Assembly: GCF_007197645.1 (NCBI RefSeq)
Contig: NZ_VKGK01000008.1
Location: forward strand, 62,001-126,000
DNA from: Shewanella hanedai
GTDB taxonomy: Bacteria; Pseudomonadota; Gammaproteobacteria; Enterobacterales; Shewanellaceae
Reading direction: 5' to 3'
DNA: 64,000 nucleotides
The notes beneath the pieces are model-generated. The model did no database searches. It saw only the letters and a program-made list of their open reading frames with translations, and was not told where the DNA came from. Both the position numbers and the translations under genes were made by a program. Position 1 is the stretch's first letter, and each line of letters starts with the position of its first letter. Of the stretch, positions 19,557 to 27,461 are shown piece after piece.

Positions 19557-20816
19557 TTATCTATTCCTCAAGCTATAAATTGGTTCTAAAACCCACTGAA
19601 CTAAGCTGCGATTTTCCAGTTTTACACTCGCCTCTAACTCCATCCCAACCCCTAAAGTGATCTCTTCACCTTGTGCTCTCACTGACTGTGAATCTAAGCC
19701 CACGATCACCTTGTAAACCGCCCCAGCTAACTCAACACTGGTTTCCAACTCCTCTGGAAGCGAAATAACTTTAGACACGCTCAGCACCTTACCGCTGTGC
19801 AGGCCAAAATGTTGATATGGGAAAGCGCTATAACGCATAGACACCTCTTGGGCTGGCTTAATGAAGCCAATAGATGTCGCCGGTACATAGAGCTCCGCTT
19901 GAAGTTGTGAACCTTGGGGAATTAGGCTAACCATCACGTTACCTGGGCGAACAAACTCCCCAACATGGGTCAGCTGATTACCTATCACACCATTTAATGG
20001 TGCATAGATTCGGTAATCGATATTAGAAGATACTTCGGTGATCCTCTGCTTATTCTCAATCAGAGTTCGCTTCAGGCGATTGTGCTTCTCTTTGAAGTTG
20101 CCAGGTTTGAGCTCAAGTTCATTCTTAAGCTCAACCAACAGAGATTGAGTCGAATTTAACTTCATCAACAGATCATTACGCTTAGACTGCAGTGATAGAT
20201 GATCCTCAATCACTTGATCCAGTTGTGCTTGATTTGTGTGTCCAGCCCTTAGTAACTTCTCATTACGGGCCAGACCTGCAGAGGAGAGATCCACTCTTCT
20301 ATCGTATATGTCCAACTGCTCATTAATCTGTTCAATCTCTATGGCCTTCGACGACACCTTACTTTTAATCAAAGCAAGCTCTAAGCCCGAAGCCTTCTCA
20401 GCTATCGCAATATCTCGCTCCAGAGAGGACTGCAACTCCATTTGTTGGGCTAGAATACTTTGATCTAAATTTTGATCGAAAGAACTGTGCCTATCTGTCG
20501 AGATAACATAAAGAAGATCGCCTTTTTTTACTGAATCTCCCTGCTTAACCAATTGCTCTATAATCTGGCCTTCTCGTCTCGCACTGACCTTTACTAACCC
20601 CTTGTCGACAGTGATCACACCAAATACATCCGCATATTTGGTATAGGTGCCAACAAAGAGAAAAACCAGTAAGCCGGAGACAACCAGAAACATTAAGACG
20701 GCAATCCACTGGTACTCCTTAGGTTGCCTTAGAAAAACGGTCCCTAGAGAATTGGTATCACCTTTCTCTAAAACCTCTTTTCTAAATAACTGTTTAGATG
20801 GACTTAGCTCTTCCAT
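19557..20816 (-). CDS. HlyD-family membrane fusion protein
   Basis: Periplasmic adaptor of a type I secretion system, 419 residues. One N-terminal transmembrane helix (WIAVLMFLVVSGLLVFLFVG, about 35-54) precedes a split biotinyl-lipoyl domain (VSARREGQIIEQLVKQGDSVKKGDLL) and a long coiled-coil hairpin (about 125-255). The barrel region carries IYAPLNGVIGN and LTHVGEFVRPG. It resembles CvaA, the partner of colicin V exporters. A GGAG ribosome site precedes the ATG, and the exporter gene begins at the next base after its stop. Confidence 0.9.
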   Translation of the reverse strand: MEELSPSKQLFRKEVLEKGDTNSLGTVFLRQPKEYQWIAVLMFLVVSGLLVFLFVGTYTKYADVFGVITVDKGLVKVSARREGQIIEQLVKQGDSVKKGDLLYVISTDRHSSFDQNLDQSILAQQMELQSSLERDIAIAEKASGLELALIKSKVSSKAIEIEQINEQLDIYDRRVDLSSAGLARNEKLLRAGHTNQAQLDQVIEDHLSLQSKRNDLLMKLNSTQSLLVELKNELELKPGNFKEKHNRLKRTLIENKQRITEVSSNIDYRIYAPLNGVIGNQLTHVGEFVRPGNVMVSLIPQGSQLQAELYVPATSIGFIKPAQEVSMRYSAFPYQHFGLHSGKVLSVSKVISLPEELETSVELAGAVYKVIVGLDSQSVRAQGEEITLGVGMELEASVKLENRSLVQWVLEPIYSLRNR

Positions 20817-20844
20817 GATTGGCTCCTATAACATTATGTTTAAA

Positions 20845-21411
20845 TTAAGCCGCATCAGAAAGTTCAGCTTGACGTCGAGCTAACTCTTGTTGCATTGACT
20901 CACTGCGCTTGAGTTCCGTTTCTAATGCCATCTCACATAAGCTTTTAGATGTATAACGCTGAGGATATTGTTTATACCAGCGCATAAATACCTGCTCACC
21001 TAACTGATCATAAATAAACTCATACTGCCAACGCTTCTTATCCATTAACGCCGCTTTACGCTCAGATAGAGAATAACCATCAAGCTCATTCTCAACTGAG
21101 GTGACACCTTCGGCAGTCATAGGTGAGTGATGAATATAACCACCAAAAAAATCCTTACAAAACTGGCCGTAATCTCGGGTAAACAACATAAAGTTATGCC
21201 ACATTTGATCAAGCACCACTAATGCACGGTCGATAACTATTGGCTGTTCATTGCCTTGTACACGAGCTTCTGATGCCATCCAAAGCCAACGTTTGACATC
21301 CTCAAAAATCTCTACCGCTACGTCCTCTTCAACGCCATAAAGCTTAATAAAACGATCGGTAACATCTTTATTTTGGTAAGCGAGTACATCTTCTATCTTT
21401 GACTTTTTCAT
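20845..21411 (-). CDS. GRDP-like protein, paralogue 1 (function unknown)
   Basis: 188 residues from ATG 21411, which is preceded by GGAGG; the frame is open further upstream but without family features. The central motif LVVLDQMWHNFMLFTRDYGQFCKDFFGGYIHHSP fits the GRDP-like family pattern D-x-x-W-H-x-x-x-L ... Y ... C ... G ... H-x-P known from bacterial and plant glycine-rich-domain proteins. The catalytic or binding role of the family is not known to me. The region KKRWQYEFIYDQLGEQVFMRWYKQYPQRYT is shared with the paralogue at 21637-22206. The position between a precursor and the secretion genes suggests precursor processing, binding or immunity; this is inference. The C-terminus is a charged helix. 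Confidence 0.75.
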   Translation of the reverse strand: MKKSKIEDVLAYQNKDVTDRFIKLYGVEEDVAVEIFEDVKRWLWMASEARVQGNEQPIVIDRALVVLDQMWHNFMLFTRDYGQFCKDFFGGYIHHSPMTAEGVTSVENELDGYSLSERKAALMDKKRWQYEFIYDQLGEQVFMRWYKQYPQRYTSKSLCEMALETELKRSESMQQELARRQAELSDAA

Positions 21412-21442
21412 ATTGCCTCCATACAAATTAAATGAAATTAAA

Positions 21443-21607
21443 TTACTCCGAAAGACAACTAATACCGTCATCGAAACACGGACTAGGCAGACAGACTTCT
21501 GAACATGAGGTAGCACGCCCGCCAGAAATGTTATTCAATAATTGCTCTTCAATAAGTTCAAATTTCTCATCTTGCTTTTGTTTATTATCTGTATTTAATT
21601 TTTTCAT
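21443..21607 (-). CDS. Double-glycine leader peptide precursor 5
   Basis: A 54-residue peptide from ATG 21607, which follows AAGGAG at good spacing. The leader ends FELIEEQLLNNISGG and matches the other precursors at Ile(-12), Leu(-7), Ile(-4), Gly(-2) and Gly(-1). The predicted 24-residue core holds four cysteines with spacing C-x3-C-x4-C-x6-C, Pro and acidic residues, and differs from the tandem copies. The gene lies between the two GRDP-like genes in the leftward operon. It is probably a second product class of the same exporter. Confidence 0.8.
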   Translation of the reverse strand: MKKLNTDNKQKQDEKFELIEEQLLNNISGGRATSCSEVCLPSPCFDDGISCLSE

Positions 21608-21636
21608 GACAAACTCCTTAATAATATTTTTGCAGA

Positions 21637-22206
21637 TCAAATAGCAATCGCAGACTTAGTAAATTGGCTCAGTTCTGGGATAAATGTTGTACTTTCACCT
21701 AATTGTTTTTGGTGATTCAACGCTAGATTTAATAGAGCACTAGGGGTATATTTTTTAGGATACTCCTTGTACCAAAGTAGAAACTCCTCTTTACCTAACT
21801 GGTCATACACAAACTCATACTGCCAACGCTTCTTCTCCAGCAATTCCTGAACAATCACTTGGGGTTCCTTCCCTTCAATTGAATCTTTGAACTCCTTTTC
21901 CATCGCTTTAGTTGTTGGCATATGGTTAATATAATGGCCAAAGAAGTGCTTACAGAATTTAATGTAGTCATCAGAGCAAAGAATAAAGTTGTGCCACATC
22001 TCATCGATGACGATAAGTGGAGTATCAATAGATAATTGCATATCTATTTTCAGTTGACGTCTTTGATAACAAAGCCACAACCATTTTTTCGTACTATTAA
22101 AAATGACCTTTGTGCCCGCTTCATCTATGCCGTAAAGAGTCATAAAGCGCTTTTCAACAACAGGGTTACTGTATGCTAGCACCTCACTTAATGTTGTTTT
22201 CTCCAT
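21637..22206 (-). CDS. GRDP-like protein, paralogue 2 (function unknown)
   Basis: 189 residues, start ATG 22206 behind AAGGAGAG. It is a clear paralogue of the product of 20845-21411: both begin with a short segment ending DVLAY or EVLAY, share RFMTLYGIDE or RFIKLYGVEE, then PLIVIDEMWHNFILCSDDY and FCKHFFGHYINHMP, then KKRWQYEFVYDQLGKEEFLLWYKEYPKKYT. The Asp, Trp-His and terminal His-x-Pro positions of the GRDP-like motif are kept in both. No signal peptide or membrane helix is seen, so it should be cytoplasmic. It lies immediately downstream of the four tandem precursors. Confidence 0.75.
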   Translation of the reverse strand: MEKTTLSEVLAYSNPVVEKRFMTLYGIDEAGTKVIFNSTKKWLWLCYQRRQLKIDMQLSIDTPLIVIDEMWHNFILCSDDYIKFCKHFFGHYINHMPTTKAMEKEFKDSIEGKEPQVIVQELLEKKRWQYEFVYDQLGKEEFLLWYKEYPKKYTPSALLNLALNHQKQLGESTTFIPELSQFTKSAIAI

Positions 22207-22274
22207 GGTATCTCTCCTTAGTAAGACTGGATGCCCAGAACAGACCAGTTCCGGGCATTAGCCTTGTGCTCTAT

Positions 22275-22403
22275 TTAGTCATCGAAACAAATTGATAGAC
22301 AAAACTCAAAGCAAAGCTCAACGCAAAATGATTGCTCGCGTCCACCAGATACATTTTCTAACAATGCTTCTTCAATTAGTTCAATTTTATTATTTGTGTT
22401 CAT
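22275..22403 (-). CDS. Double-glycine precursor peptide 1 of tandem array
   Basis: A 42-residue peptide: leader MNTNNKIELIEEALLENVSGG, then a 21-residue core with REQSFCVELCFEFCLSIC followed by FDD. The four cysteines are spaced exactly every fourth residue. An AAGGAT ribosome site precedes the ATG. It is the copy nearest the GRDP-like gene. Three near-identical copies lie upstream at about 183-200 bp intervals. It is too short for most gene finders; the repeated conservation of frame, leader and core supports it. Confidence 0.85.
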   Translation of the reverse strand: MNTNNKIELIEEALLENVSGGREQSFCVELCFEFCLSICFDD

Positions 22404-22474
22404 GGGTAAATCCTTTTTAATTTATGTATTTATTGATTTGATTATTAATATATTATTTTTCTATGACGTTTTAT

Positions 22475-22603
22475 TTAGTCGTCAAAACAAATTGACAAAC
22501 AAAACTCTAGGCAAAGTTCGATACAAAATGACTGCTCACGTCCACCAGATACGTTGTCTAACAATGCTTCTTCAATTAGTTCAATTTTATTATTTGTGTT
22601 CAT
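22475..22603 (-). CDS. Double-glycine precursor peptide 2 of tandem array
   Basis: A 42-residue paralogue of precursor 1; the leader ends ALLDNVSGG. The core has CIELCLEFCLSIC and ends FDD. It differs from copy 1 at three positions (Glu/Asp in the leader, Val/Ile and Phe/Leu in the core), all conservative. A GAGGAT ribosome site precedes the ATG. Differences at DNA level are mostly synonymous, as expected for a translated gene under selection. Confidence 0.85.
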   Translation of the reverse strand: MNTNNKIELIEEALLDNVSGGREQSFCIELCLEFCLSICFDD

Positions 22604-22657
22604 GATTAAATCCTCTTTAAATTCATTGATTGTTTAATGTTTTTTCTTGCGCGACAT

Positions 22658-22786
22658 TTAGTCATCAAAACAAATTGATAAACAAAACTCTAGACAGAGT
22701 TCAATACAAAATGACTGCTCACGGCCACCTGATACGTTCTCTAATAATGTTTCTTCAATCAGTTCAATCTTATTTGTTGTGTTCAT
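22658..22786 (-). CDS. Double-glycine precursor peptide 3 of tandem array
   Basis: A 42-residue paralogue: leader begins MNTTNKIELIEETLLENVSGG, with Thr where the others have Asn or Ala. The predicted core is identical to that of copy 2 (CIELCLEFCLSIC, ending FDD), despite several synonymous base changes. An AAAGGAT ribosome site precedes the ATG. Confidence 0.85.
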   Translation of the reverse strand: MNTTNKIELIEETLLENVSGGREQSFCIELCLEFCLSICFDD

Positions 22787-22842
22787 AATGAAATCCTTTA
22801 TATTTATCTGATGTTATAATTATTAAGTCAGTTGAAACTTAT

Positions 22843-22971
22843 TTAGTTCTCATAACAAATTTCAAGACAAAATTCCCAACAAAGCTCAACGCAAAATGAT
22901 TGCTCACGTCCACCAGATACATTGTCCAACAATGCTTCTTCAATTAACTCAATCTTGTTATTTGTATTCAT
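22843..22971 (-). CDS. Double-glycine precursor peptide 4 of tandem array (first gene of operon)
   Basis: A 42-residue paralogue with leader ending ALLDNVSGG and the most divergent tandem core: CVELCWEFCLEIC followed by YEN, where others have Phe/Leu, Ser and FDD. All four cysteines and their spacing are kept. A GAGGAT ribosome site precedes the ATG. It is the promoter-proximal gene of the leftward operon that runs precursors 4-3-2-1, GRDP-2, precursor 5, GRDP-1, HlyD adaptor and ABC exporter. Confidence 0.85.
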   Translation of the reverse strand: MNTNNKIELIEEALLDNVSGGREQSFCVELCWEFCLEICYEN

Positions 22972-23474
22972 GGTTAAATCCTCATTTCAATTTATATAGA
23001 TAGTTATTTAGTTATGCCGTAAAGCCATTTATCCCTAAAACCTGCATGACTCATTCGCTCTCATTTCATGTTTTTACTTGGGAGGTTAAGTACCTATATA
23101 GGTCGTTAACCCCTTTCTATATACACGTCAGTCAAACTTGTTTATGAACCACCCCTTCAGGGATTAAACAACTTCGGGGCTGACTTCATTAAGCGACATT
23201 AAAACCATGGAGGGTAGGAGTGTTACGGGACACTAACAGGAATGAACCGGGGTGTAACAACGGGGTTATTTAAAGATTAAATGTTTGATTATTAATTTAA
23301 TTACAGTTAATCATTCCCTAAACGTCCCAATAAAAAATGCCGGGTTTTCACTCACTATTACGTGTAAAACAGTCGGTTTTATTGAAAATTTGAGAGAAAA
23401 ACGAAAAGTGTTTACTATCGAGTTCAGGTTAAATAGGAAACATTCGGCTCGAATTATATGAGAAATGAGAAAAT
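22972..23474. other. Upstream region of the peptide operon
   Basis: 500 bp of non-coding DNA between the first precursor gene and the divergent small gene at 23475. It holds the palindrome at 23085-23110 and must carry the promoters of both directions. No further repeat, RNA or ORF is convincing. Confidence 0.45.
23085..23110. promoter_or_regulatory. Candidate operator palindrome upstream of the peptide operon
   Basis: A 26-base near-perfect inverted repeat: GTTAA at the left end and TTAAC at the right, with the perfect centre ACCTATATAGGT. Only two mismatched pairs separate the arms from the centre. It lies about 115-140 bases upstream of the first precursor start codon. The size and symmetry suit a dimeric DNA-binding protein; which one is unknown. 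Confidence 0.5.
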
Positions 23475-23810
23475 ATGACTGAAATTAACTGGCCAGCTAT
23501 CCTAATTCACTCCCATCAAGATGAGTTAATCTATCTGGAGTCTAATACTGACTGGCAAATTGAGTCACAACAAACCATAGATATAAGTAGCCAGCTCATT
23601 GACTCATCTGGCAGATGTTATCTACTCGGTGACTCAACTAAAGGGGGGCTTGGCTGGAAAATGTCTACCGAAGGTATCAAACTAGAGGAGTTAATTGAAA
23701 AGATTGGCGCTCATGCCAGCTTACTTGGATATTGTTGCAGCGCAAAAATCGGGGCGAAAGATTACCCACAAGCTTTTGAAATAATGCGTTACCTAGAAAA
23801 TGAGATCTAA
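23475..23810 (+). CDS. Small cytoplasmic protein, DUF4144-like
   Basis: 111 residues, acidic, no signal peptide or membrane helix. It begins MTEINWPAILIHSHQDELIYLES and contains a glycine-rich GDSTKGGLGWKM segment and GYCCSAKIG. The size and pattern remind me of the DUF4144 family found in Shewanella and Vibrio, but I cannot verify that. It diverges from the peptide operon across a 500 bp spacer and ends just before a MITE-like element. Function unknown. Confidence 0.6.
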   Translation: MTEINWPAILIHSHQDELIYLESNTDWQIESQQTIDISSQLIDSSGRCYLLGDSTKGGLGWKMSTEGIKLEELIEKIGAHASLLGYCCSAKIGAKDYPQAFEIMRYLENEI

Positions 23811-23830
23811 AACCCTTAAGCTTCAAAATC

Positions 23831-24096
23831 ATACCAATCAGTATAAAGATTTGATCGCTCAGCGAGAGTTTAGCGGTACTGAGGCAAGGCAACGAGTGAA
23901 GAGCATAGTTATTCTACGATTAAGCTCGTTAACACAGCATCAGAACCGCTAAAACTCGCCTGTAAGGAGTGTTTTTGGCTGCCTATTTCTGCGTTGAACG
24001 AACTCACAAGGGAATAACCATTATGTCATCCATTCGCCTTGAATTAGTTTGCAAAAAAACACTCTGAGTAGATCAGCTTCTTATACTGATTGGTAT
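23831..24096. mobile_element. MITE-like element with 16-bp terminal inverted repeats
   Basis: A 266-bp non-coding segment bounded by perfect inverted repeats ATACCAATCAGTATAA (23831-23846) and TTATACTGATTGGTAT (24081-24096). It holds internal inverted blocks, for example GAGAGTTTAGCGGT near the left end and ACCGCTAAAACTCGC in the middle. No transposase is present, so it must have moved with help from elsewhere. A decayed relative lies at about 30246-30345. Confidence 0.75.
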
Positions 24097-24109
24097 TAAG
24101 GTAAAACGA

Positions 24110-24131
24110 AGAAAGCCTTGAAAGGCTTTCT
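24110..24131 (-). terminator. Hairpin after the yadG-yadH transcript
   Basis: AGAAAGCCTT / AAGGCTTTCT stem with a two-base centre; on the minus strand it is followed by a short T-containing stretch. Plausible end of the leftward exporter operon. Confidence 0.5.
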
Positions 24132-24158
24132 GTCATACTGCTCCACAACCTAGAACGA

Positions 24159-24935
24159 TTAGCTTCTTAGCCCAATCCCACGACTAATTAAGTAATACGC
24201 TAAAGCCCATAAACTGGTACAGAACCCTAGCATCACAGCAATCGAGAGGGGAACACTGATATCCGCATAACCTAAGAAGCCATAGCGGAATACATTGATC
24301 ATATAGACCACAGGATTAAGCTGGGACACCCCTTGCCAGAACTCAGGCAGCAGTGATAACGAATAAAATACCCCGCCTAGATATGTCAATGGTGTCAGTA
24401 CAAAGGTAGGAACAATGCTGATGTCATCGTAGCTTTTAGCAAATATCGCATTAATTAAACCGCCTAATGAGAACAAGATTGACGTCAGCAAAACAGTCAG
24501 AGCGACCAGACCAACATGTTGTAAGCTGATATTAACGAAGAACATCGCCACCAAGGTGACAATCGCACCGACACACAAACCACGAGCAACACCACCACCA
24601 ACATAACCAGCAATAATCACATAGTGTGGAACTGGCGCAACGATTAGCTCTTCCAAATTACGCTGAAATTTAGCACTAAAAAAAGAAGAAGCAACATTAG
24701 AATATGACGCAGTGATCACTGACATCATGATAAGACCAGGAGCGATAAACTCCATGTAGGAAACCCCACCCATCTCACCAATTCGTTTACCCACTAGGTT
24801 ACCAAAAATAAGAAAATACAGCGTCATACTGATCGCTGGCGGAACTAACGTCTGCACCCAAATACGTGTAAAACGATTGATCTCTTTAGTTAAAATACTC
24901 TTAAATGCCGTTGCATAAAGGGCTCTCATATTCAT
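24159..24935 (-). CDS. yadH: ABC-2 type transporter permease (YadH family)
   Basis: Inner-membrane permease of an ABC-2 exporter, 258 residues with six predicted helices (TLYFLIFGNLVG, VLLTSILFSLGGLINAIF, PTFVLTPLTYLGGVFYSL and others). The PLTYLGGVFYS and NPVVYMINVFRYGFLG motifs are diagnostic of the YadH/NodJ group. It overlaps the ATPase gene by 4 bases. The substrate of YadGH is not established. The pair sits near hpt as in E. coli. Confidence 0.9.
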   Translation of the reverse strand: MNMRALYATAFKSILTKEINRFTRIWVQTLVPPAISMTLYFLIFGNLVGKRIGEMGGVSYMEFIAPGLIMMSVITASYSNVASSFFSAKFQRNLEELIVAPVPHYVIIAGYVGGGVARGLCVGAIVTLVAMFFVNISLQHVGLVALTVLLTSILFSLGGLINAIFAKSYDDISIVPTFVLTPLTYLGGVFYSLSLLPEFWQGVSQLNPVVYMINVFRYGFLGYADISVPLSIAVMLGFCTSLWALAYYLISRGIGLRS

Positions 24936-25939
24936 AGCGATGCCCCCTTATTAACCTGAGTATTGTTAACTGATACGGTCGACTCACTACTGTTTTGTTG
25001 AATAGTGCCTCTTTCCACCAATTCCACAAACAGCTCCTCTAAGCGGTTTGCCTTATTACGCATAGACAATACCTCGATACCTTGCTCACTTAACTGGGCA
25101 AATACATGATTAATACTCTGCTCTTTGGCGACATCGATCTCTAACGTATTGGCAAAAGTGAGGCGACTCGTAAAACCTTCAAGTGCAGGAGCTAGATTCA
25201 AATCAGCACCAAGATCCAAAATAAAGGTTTCTAGATTCAAACGACTAAGTAGAGATTTCATGCTCGTGCATTCAACCAAAATACCTTTATCGATAATGCC
25301 AATATTACGGCATAGCATCTCAGCTTCTTCTAAGTAGTGAGTGGTCAATATAATCGTCACTCCCTGTTGATTAAGCTCAGTCAAGAAGGTCCACATAGAG
25401 CGTCTCAGCTCAATATCAACACCCGCTGTCGGCTCATCAAGAATCAGAAGTTTAGGTTCATGCATCAAGGCACGGGCTATCATCAGGCGACGTTTCATGC
25501 CGCCAGAAAGCTCTCTCGCTGGAGTATCGCGTTTTTCCCACAGATCCAATTGCGTTAGGTATTTTTCGGCGCGTTCCATGGCAACAGACTTTGAAACACC
25601 GTAATAACCAGCCTGATTGACGACAATCTGCAATACCTTTTCAAACTGGTTAAAATTAAATTCCTGTGGCACCAAACCTATGCACAACTTCGCCAATTCA
25701 AGTTCATGGTCAATATCATGATCAAACACCAACACACTACCCGTCGTCTTCTGCACCAGTGAACTGATCACACCAATCGTTGTTGACTTACCAGCACCAT
25801 TTGGTCCTAAAAGCGCAAAAAAATCGCCTTTTTCAACGGCTAAACTCACGCCTTTAACCGCCTCAACACCGCCTTTATAGGTTTTCTTTAGATCATTTAT
25901 CTCAAGAGCGTAGACGGGGGCTCTTTCTGTATTTGCCAT
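24932..25939 (-). CDS. yadG: ABC transporter ATP-binding protein (YadG family)
   Basis: ATPase partner of the adjacent permease, 335 residues. Walker A is GPNGAGKST, the signature LSGGMKRRLMIARAL, Walker B LLILDEPTAG with H-loop TTHYLEEAE. The C-terminus is about 25 residues longer than E. coli YadG and ends in a Ser/Asn-rich tail (SSESTVSVNNTQ) that looks unstructured. It is the first gene of a two-gene leftward operon with the permease start inside its 3' end. Confidence 0.92.
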   Translation of the reverse strand: MANTERAPVYALEINDLKKTYKGGVEAVKGVSLAVEKGDFFALLGPNGAGKSTTIGVISSLVQKTTGSVLVFDHDIDHELELAKLCIGLVPQEFNFNQFEKVLQIVVNQAGYYGVSKSVAMERAEKYLTQLDLWEKRDTPARELSGGMKRRLMIARALMHEPKLLILDEPTAGVDIELRRSMWTFLTELNQQGVTIILTTHYLEEAEMLCRNIGIIDKGILVECTSMKSLLSRLNLETFILDLGADLNLAPALEGFTSRLTFANTLEIDVAKEQSINHVFAQLSEQGIEVLSMRNKANRLEELFVELVERGTIQQNSSESTVSVNNTQVNKGASL

Positions 25940-26058
25940 GTGTATCCTAATTCCGGTATATCACTGAGAAGAAAAATCTGAATATGTTCTATTGGTATAA
26001 ACAGCTGGTATTAAAAGAAAATAATAATGCGTTAACCAGCGGATTTGAACATATGATT

Positions 26059-26087
26059 AAAAAAAACCCGCCGATGGCGGGATTTTT
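26059..26087 (-). terminator. Rho-independent terminator of hpt
   Basis: On the minus strand, CCCGCC-ATC-GGCGGG is followed by a run of eight T. This is a strong intrinsic terminator placed about 20 bases after the hpt stop codon. Confidence 0.85.
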
Positions 26088-26107
26088 CAAATTAATTTAT
26101 TAATCGC

Positions 26108-26647
26108 TTAATCTAATGGGATCACTTTTGCGATGTAAGGCAAGTTACGATACTGCTCAGCATAATCGATACCGTAACCAACAATGAACTCATCGGGAAT
26201 AGTAAAACCAATAAAGTCGACGTGAACATCAATCTCACGACGCTCAGGCTTATCAAGTAGAGTACAAAGCGCGAGACTTTTAGGCTCACGTAAAGTAAGC
26301 ATCTCACGGATCTTATTCAATGTATTACCAGAGTCGATAAGATCTTCAACAATCAGTACATCGCGTCCTTTAATATCAGACTGCACATCTTTAAGAATTT
26401 TAACTTCACGAGTACTCGTCATAGCGTTGCCATAACTAGAAACAGACATAAAGTCGATCTCAACATGGCCTTTTATACGACGACAAAGATCCGCCATAAA
26501 TACCACAGAACCTTTAAGCAAGCCGACCATCAATAGGCGCTCGCTATCAGCATAATGTGCATTGATCTGCTCAGCTAGCAGATCCAGTTTCTGGTCAATC
26601 TCTTCGACAGAGATCATCTCTTCAATCGTGTGTTTCATAGTACTCAC
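26108..26647 (-). CDS. hpt: Hypoxanthine phosphoribosyltransferase
   Basis: Purine salvage enzyme that makes IMP from hypoxanthine and PRPP. 179 residues. The PRPP-binding motif [14 protein letters not shown] near residue 100 is intact. [28 protein letters not shown] and the C-terminal [21 protein letters not shown] are typical of Hpt. It is followed by a strong terminator and appears monocistronic. Confidence 0.95.
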   Translation of the reverse strand: MSTMKHTIEEMISVEEIDQKLDLLAEQINAHYADSERLLMVGLLKGSVVFMADLCRRIKGHVEIDFMSVSSYGNAMTSTREVKILKDVQSDIKGRDVLIVEDLIDSGNTLNKIREMLTLREPKSLALCTLLDKPERREIDVHVDFIGFTIPDEFIVGYGIDYAEQYRNLPYIAKVIPLD

Positions 26648-26689
26648 AGCATAGCCTTATAAGATATCTTACTTGGTGCGATCTCTGGG

Positions 26690-27328
26690 TTATTTTTGAT
26701 CATAACCCCAGCGATTTGTTAATTCATGTTCCACGCCCAGATGATCAAGAATTCTGGCGACCATGAAGTTTACCAGATCTTGAATCGATTTGGGATCATG
26801 ATAAAAGCCTGGACAGGCTGGCATGATAGTGACTCCCAGTCGAGAAAGTGACAACATATGCTCTAAATGTATGGAACTAAAAGGAGTTTCTCTAGGAACC
26901 AAGATCAATTGCCCGCGTTCTTTTATTACTACATCCGCTGCTCTTTCAAGCAAACTATTGCTCATTCCCGTTGCCACAGAGGCTAATGTCCCCGTACTGC
27001 ATGGACAAATCACCATCTGCTTTGGTGCTGCAGAACCTGAAGCTGGCGGGGAGAACCACTCTTCTTTACCTAACAAATGCAGTTCTCCGGTGAACTCGAC
27101 TCCCTGCTCTGTAAAGAATGCCAACAATTGCTCTTTCGCTTTATCACTATTGGCACTCAATTTCAGACCTTGTTCGGTGGCTAGCACCACTCGAGCGGCA
27201 CTGGAAATCATCAAGAACACCTGATAATCAGCGACTAATAAACACTCAAGTAACTTAAGTCCGTAGGGAGCACCTGAAGCGCCAGTCCAAGCCAAGCTAA
27301 TGGATTTAGTTTTTTTAGGGTAATTCAT
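26690..27328 (-). CDS. ubiX: Flavin prenyltransferase UbiX
   Basis: Makes prenylated FMN, the cofactor of the UbiD decarboxylase in ubiquinone synthesis. 212 residues. The flavin-binding start [17 protein letters not shown] is intact, the [14 protein letters not shown] segment is present, and the [23 protein letters not shown] and [13 protein letters not shown] blocks are typical. It is about 130 bp downstream of mpl on the same strand, a pairing I associate with Shewanella. Confidence 0.93.
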   Translation of the reverse strand: MNYPKKTKSISLAWTGASGAPYGLKLLECLLVADYQVFLMISSAARVVLATEQGLKLSANSDKAKEQLLAFFTEQGVEFTGELHLLGKEEWFSPPASGSAAPKQMVICPCSTGTLASVATGMSNSLLERAADVVIKERGQLILVPRETPFSSIHLEHMLSLSRLGVTIMPACPGFYHDPKSIQDLVNFMVARILDHLGVEHELTNRWGYDQK

Positions 27329-27461
27329 AACATCTCATTAAATTGTTATAAGCTGCGACTCTAGATGAAACCAATAAAGCACAAGGATTCGAAATCCAGC
27401 ATCATACTGAACTCGTTTCAGTATGACGCATTTATCTTTAGCTTTTAGCTCACAACAAGCC

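Larger units (their letters stand above)
22275..22971 (-). repeat. Four-unit tandem gene array
   Basis: Four copies of a unit of about 183-200 bp, each with a ribosome site, a 129-base precursor gene and a short AT-rich spacer. The coding parts are much better conserved than the spacers, which points to selection on the peptides and not to a recent duplication alone. Confidence 0.85.

Noticed and set aside
22275..22971. CRISPR-like array
   Set aside because: The regularly spaced repeats are 129-base coding units with ribosome sites, not short repeats with unique spacers.
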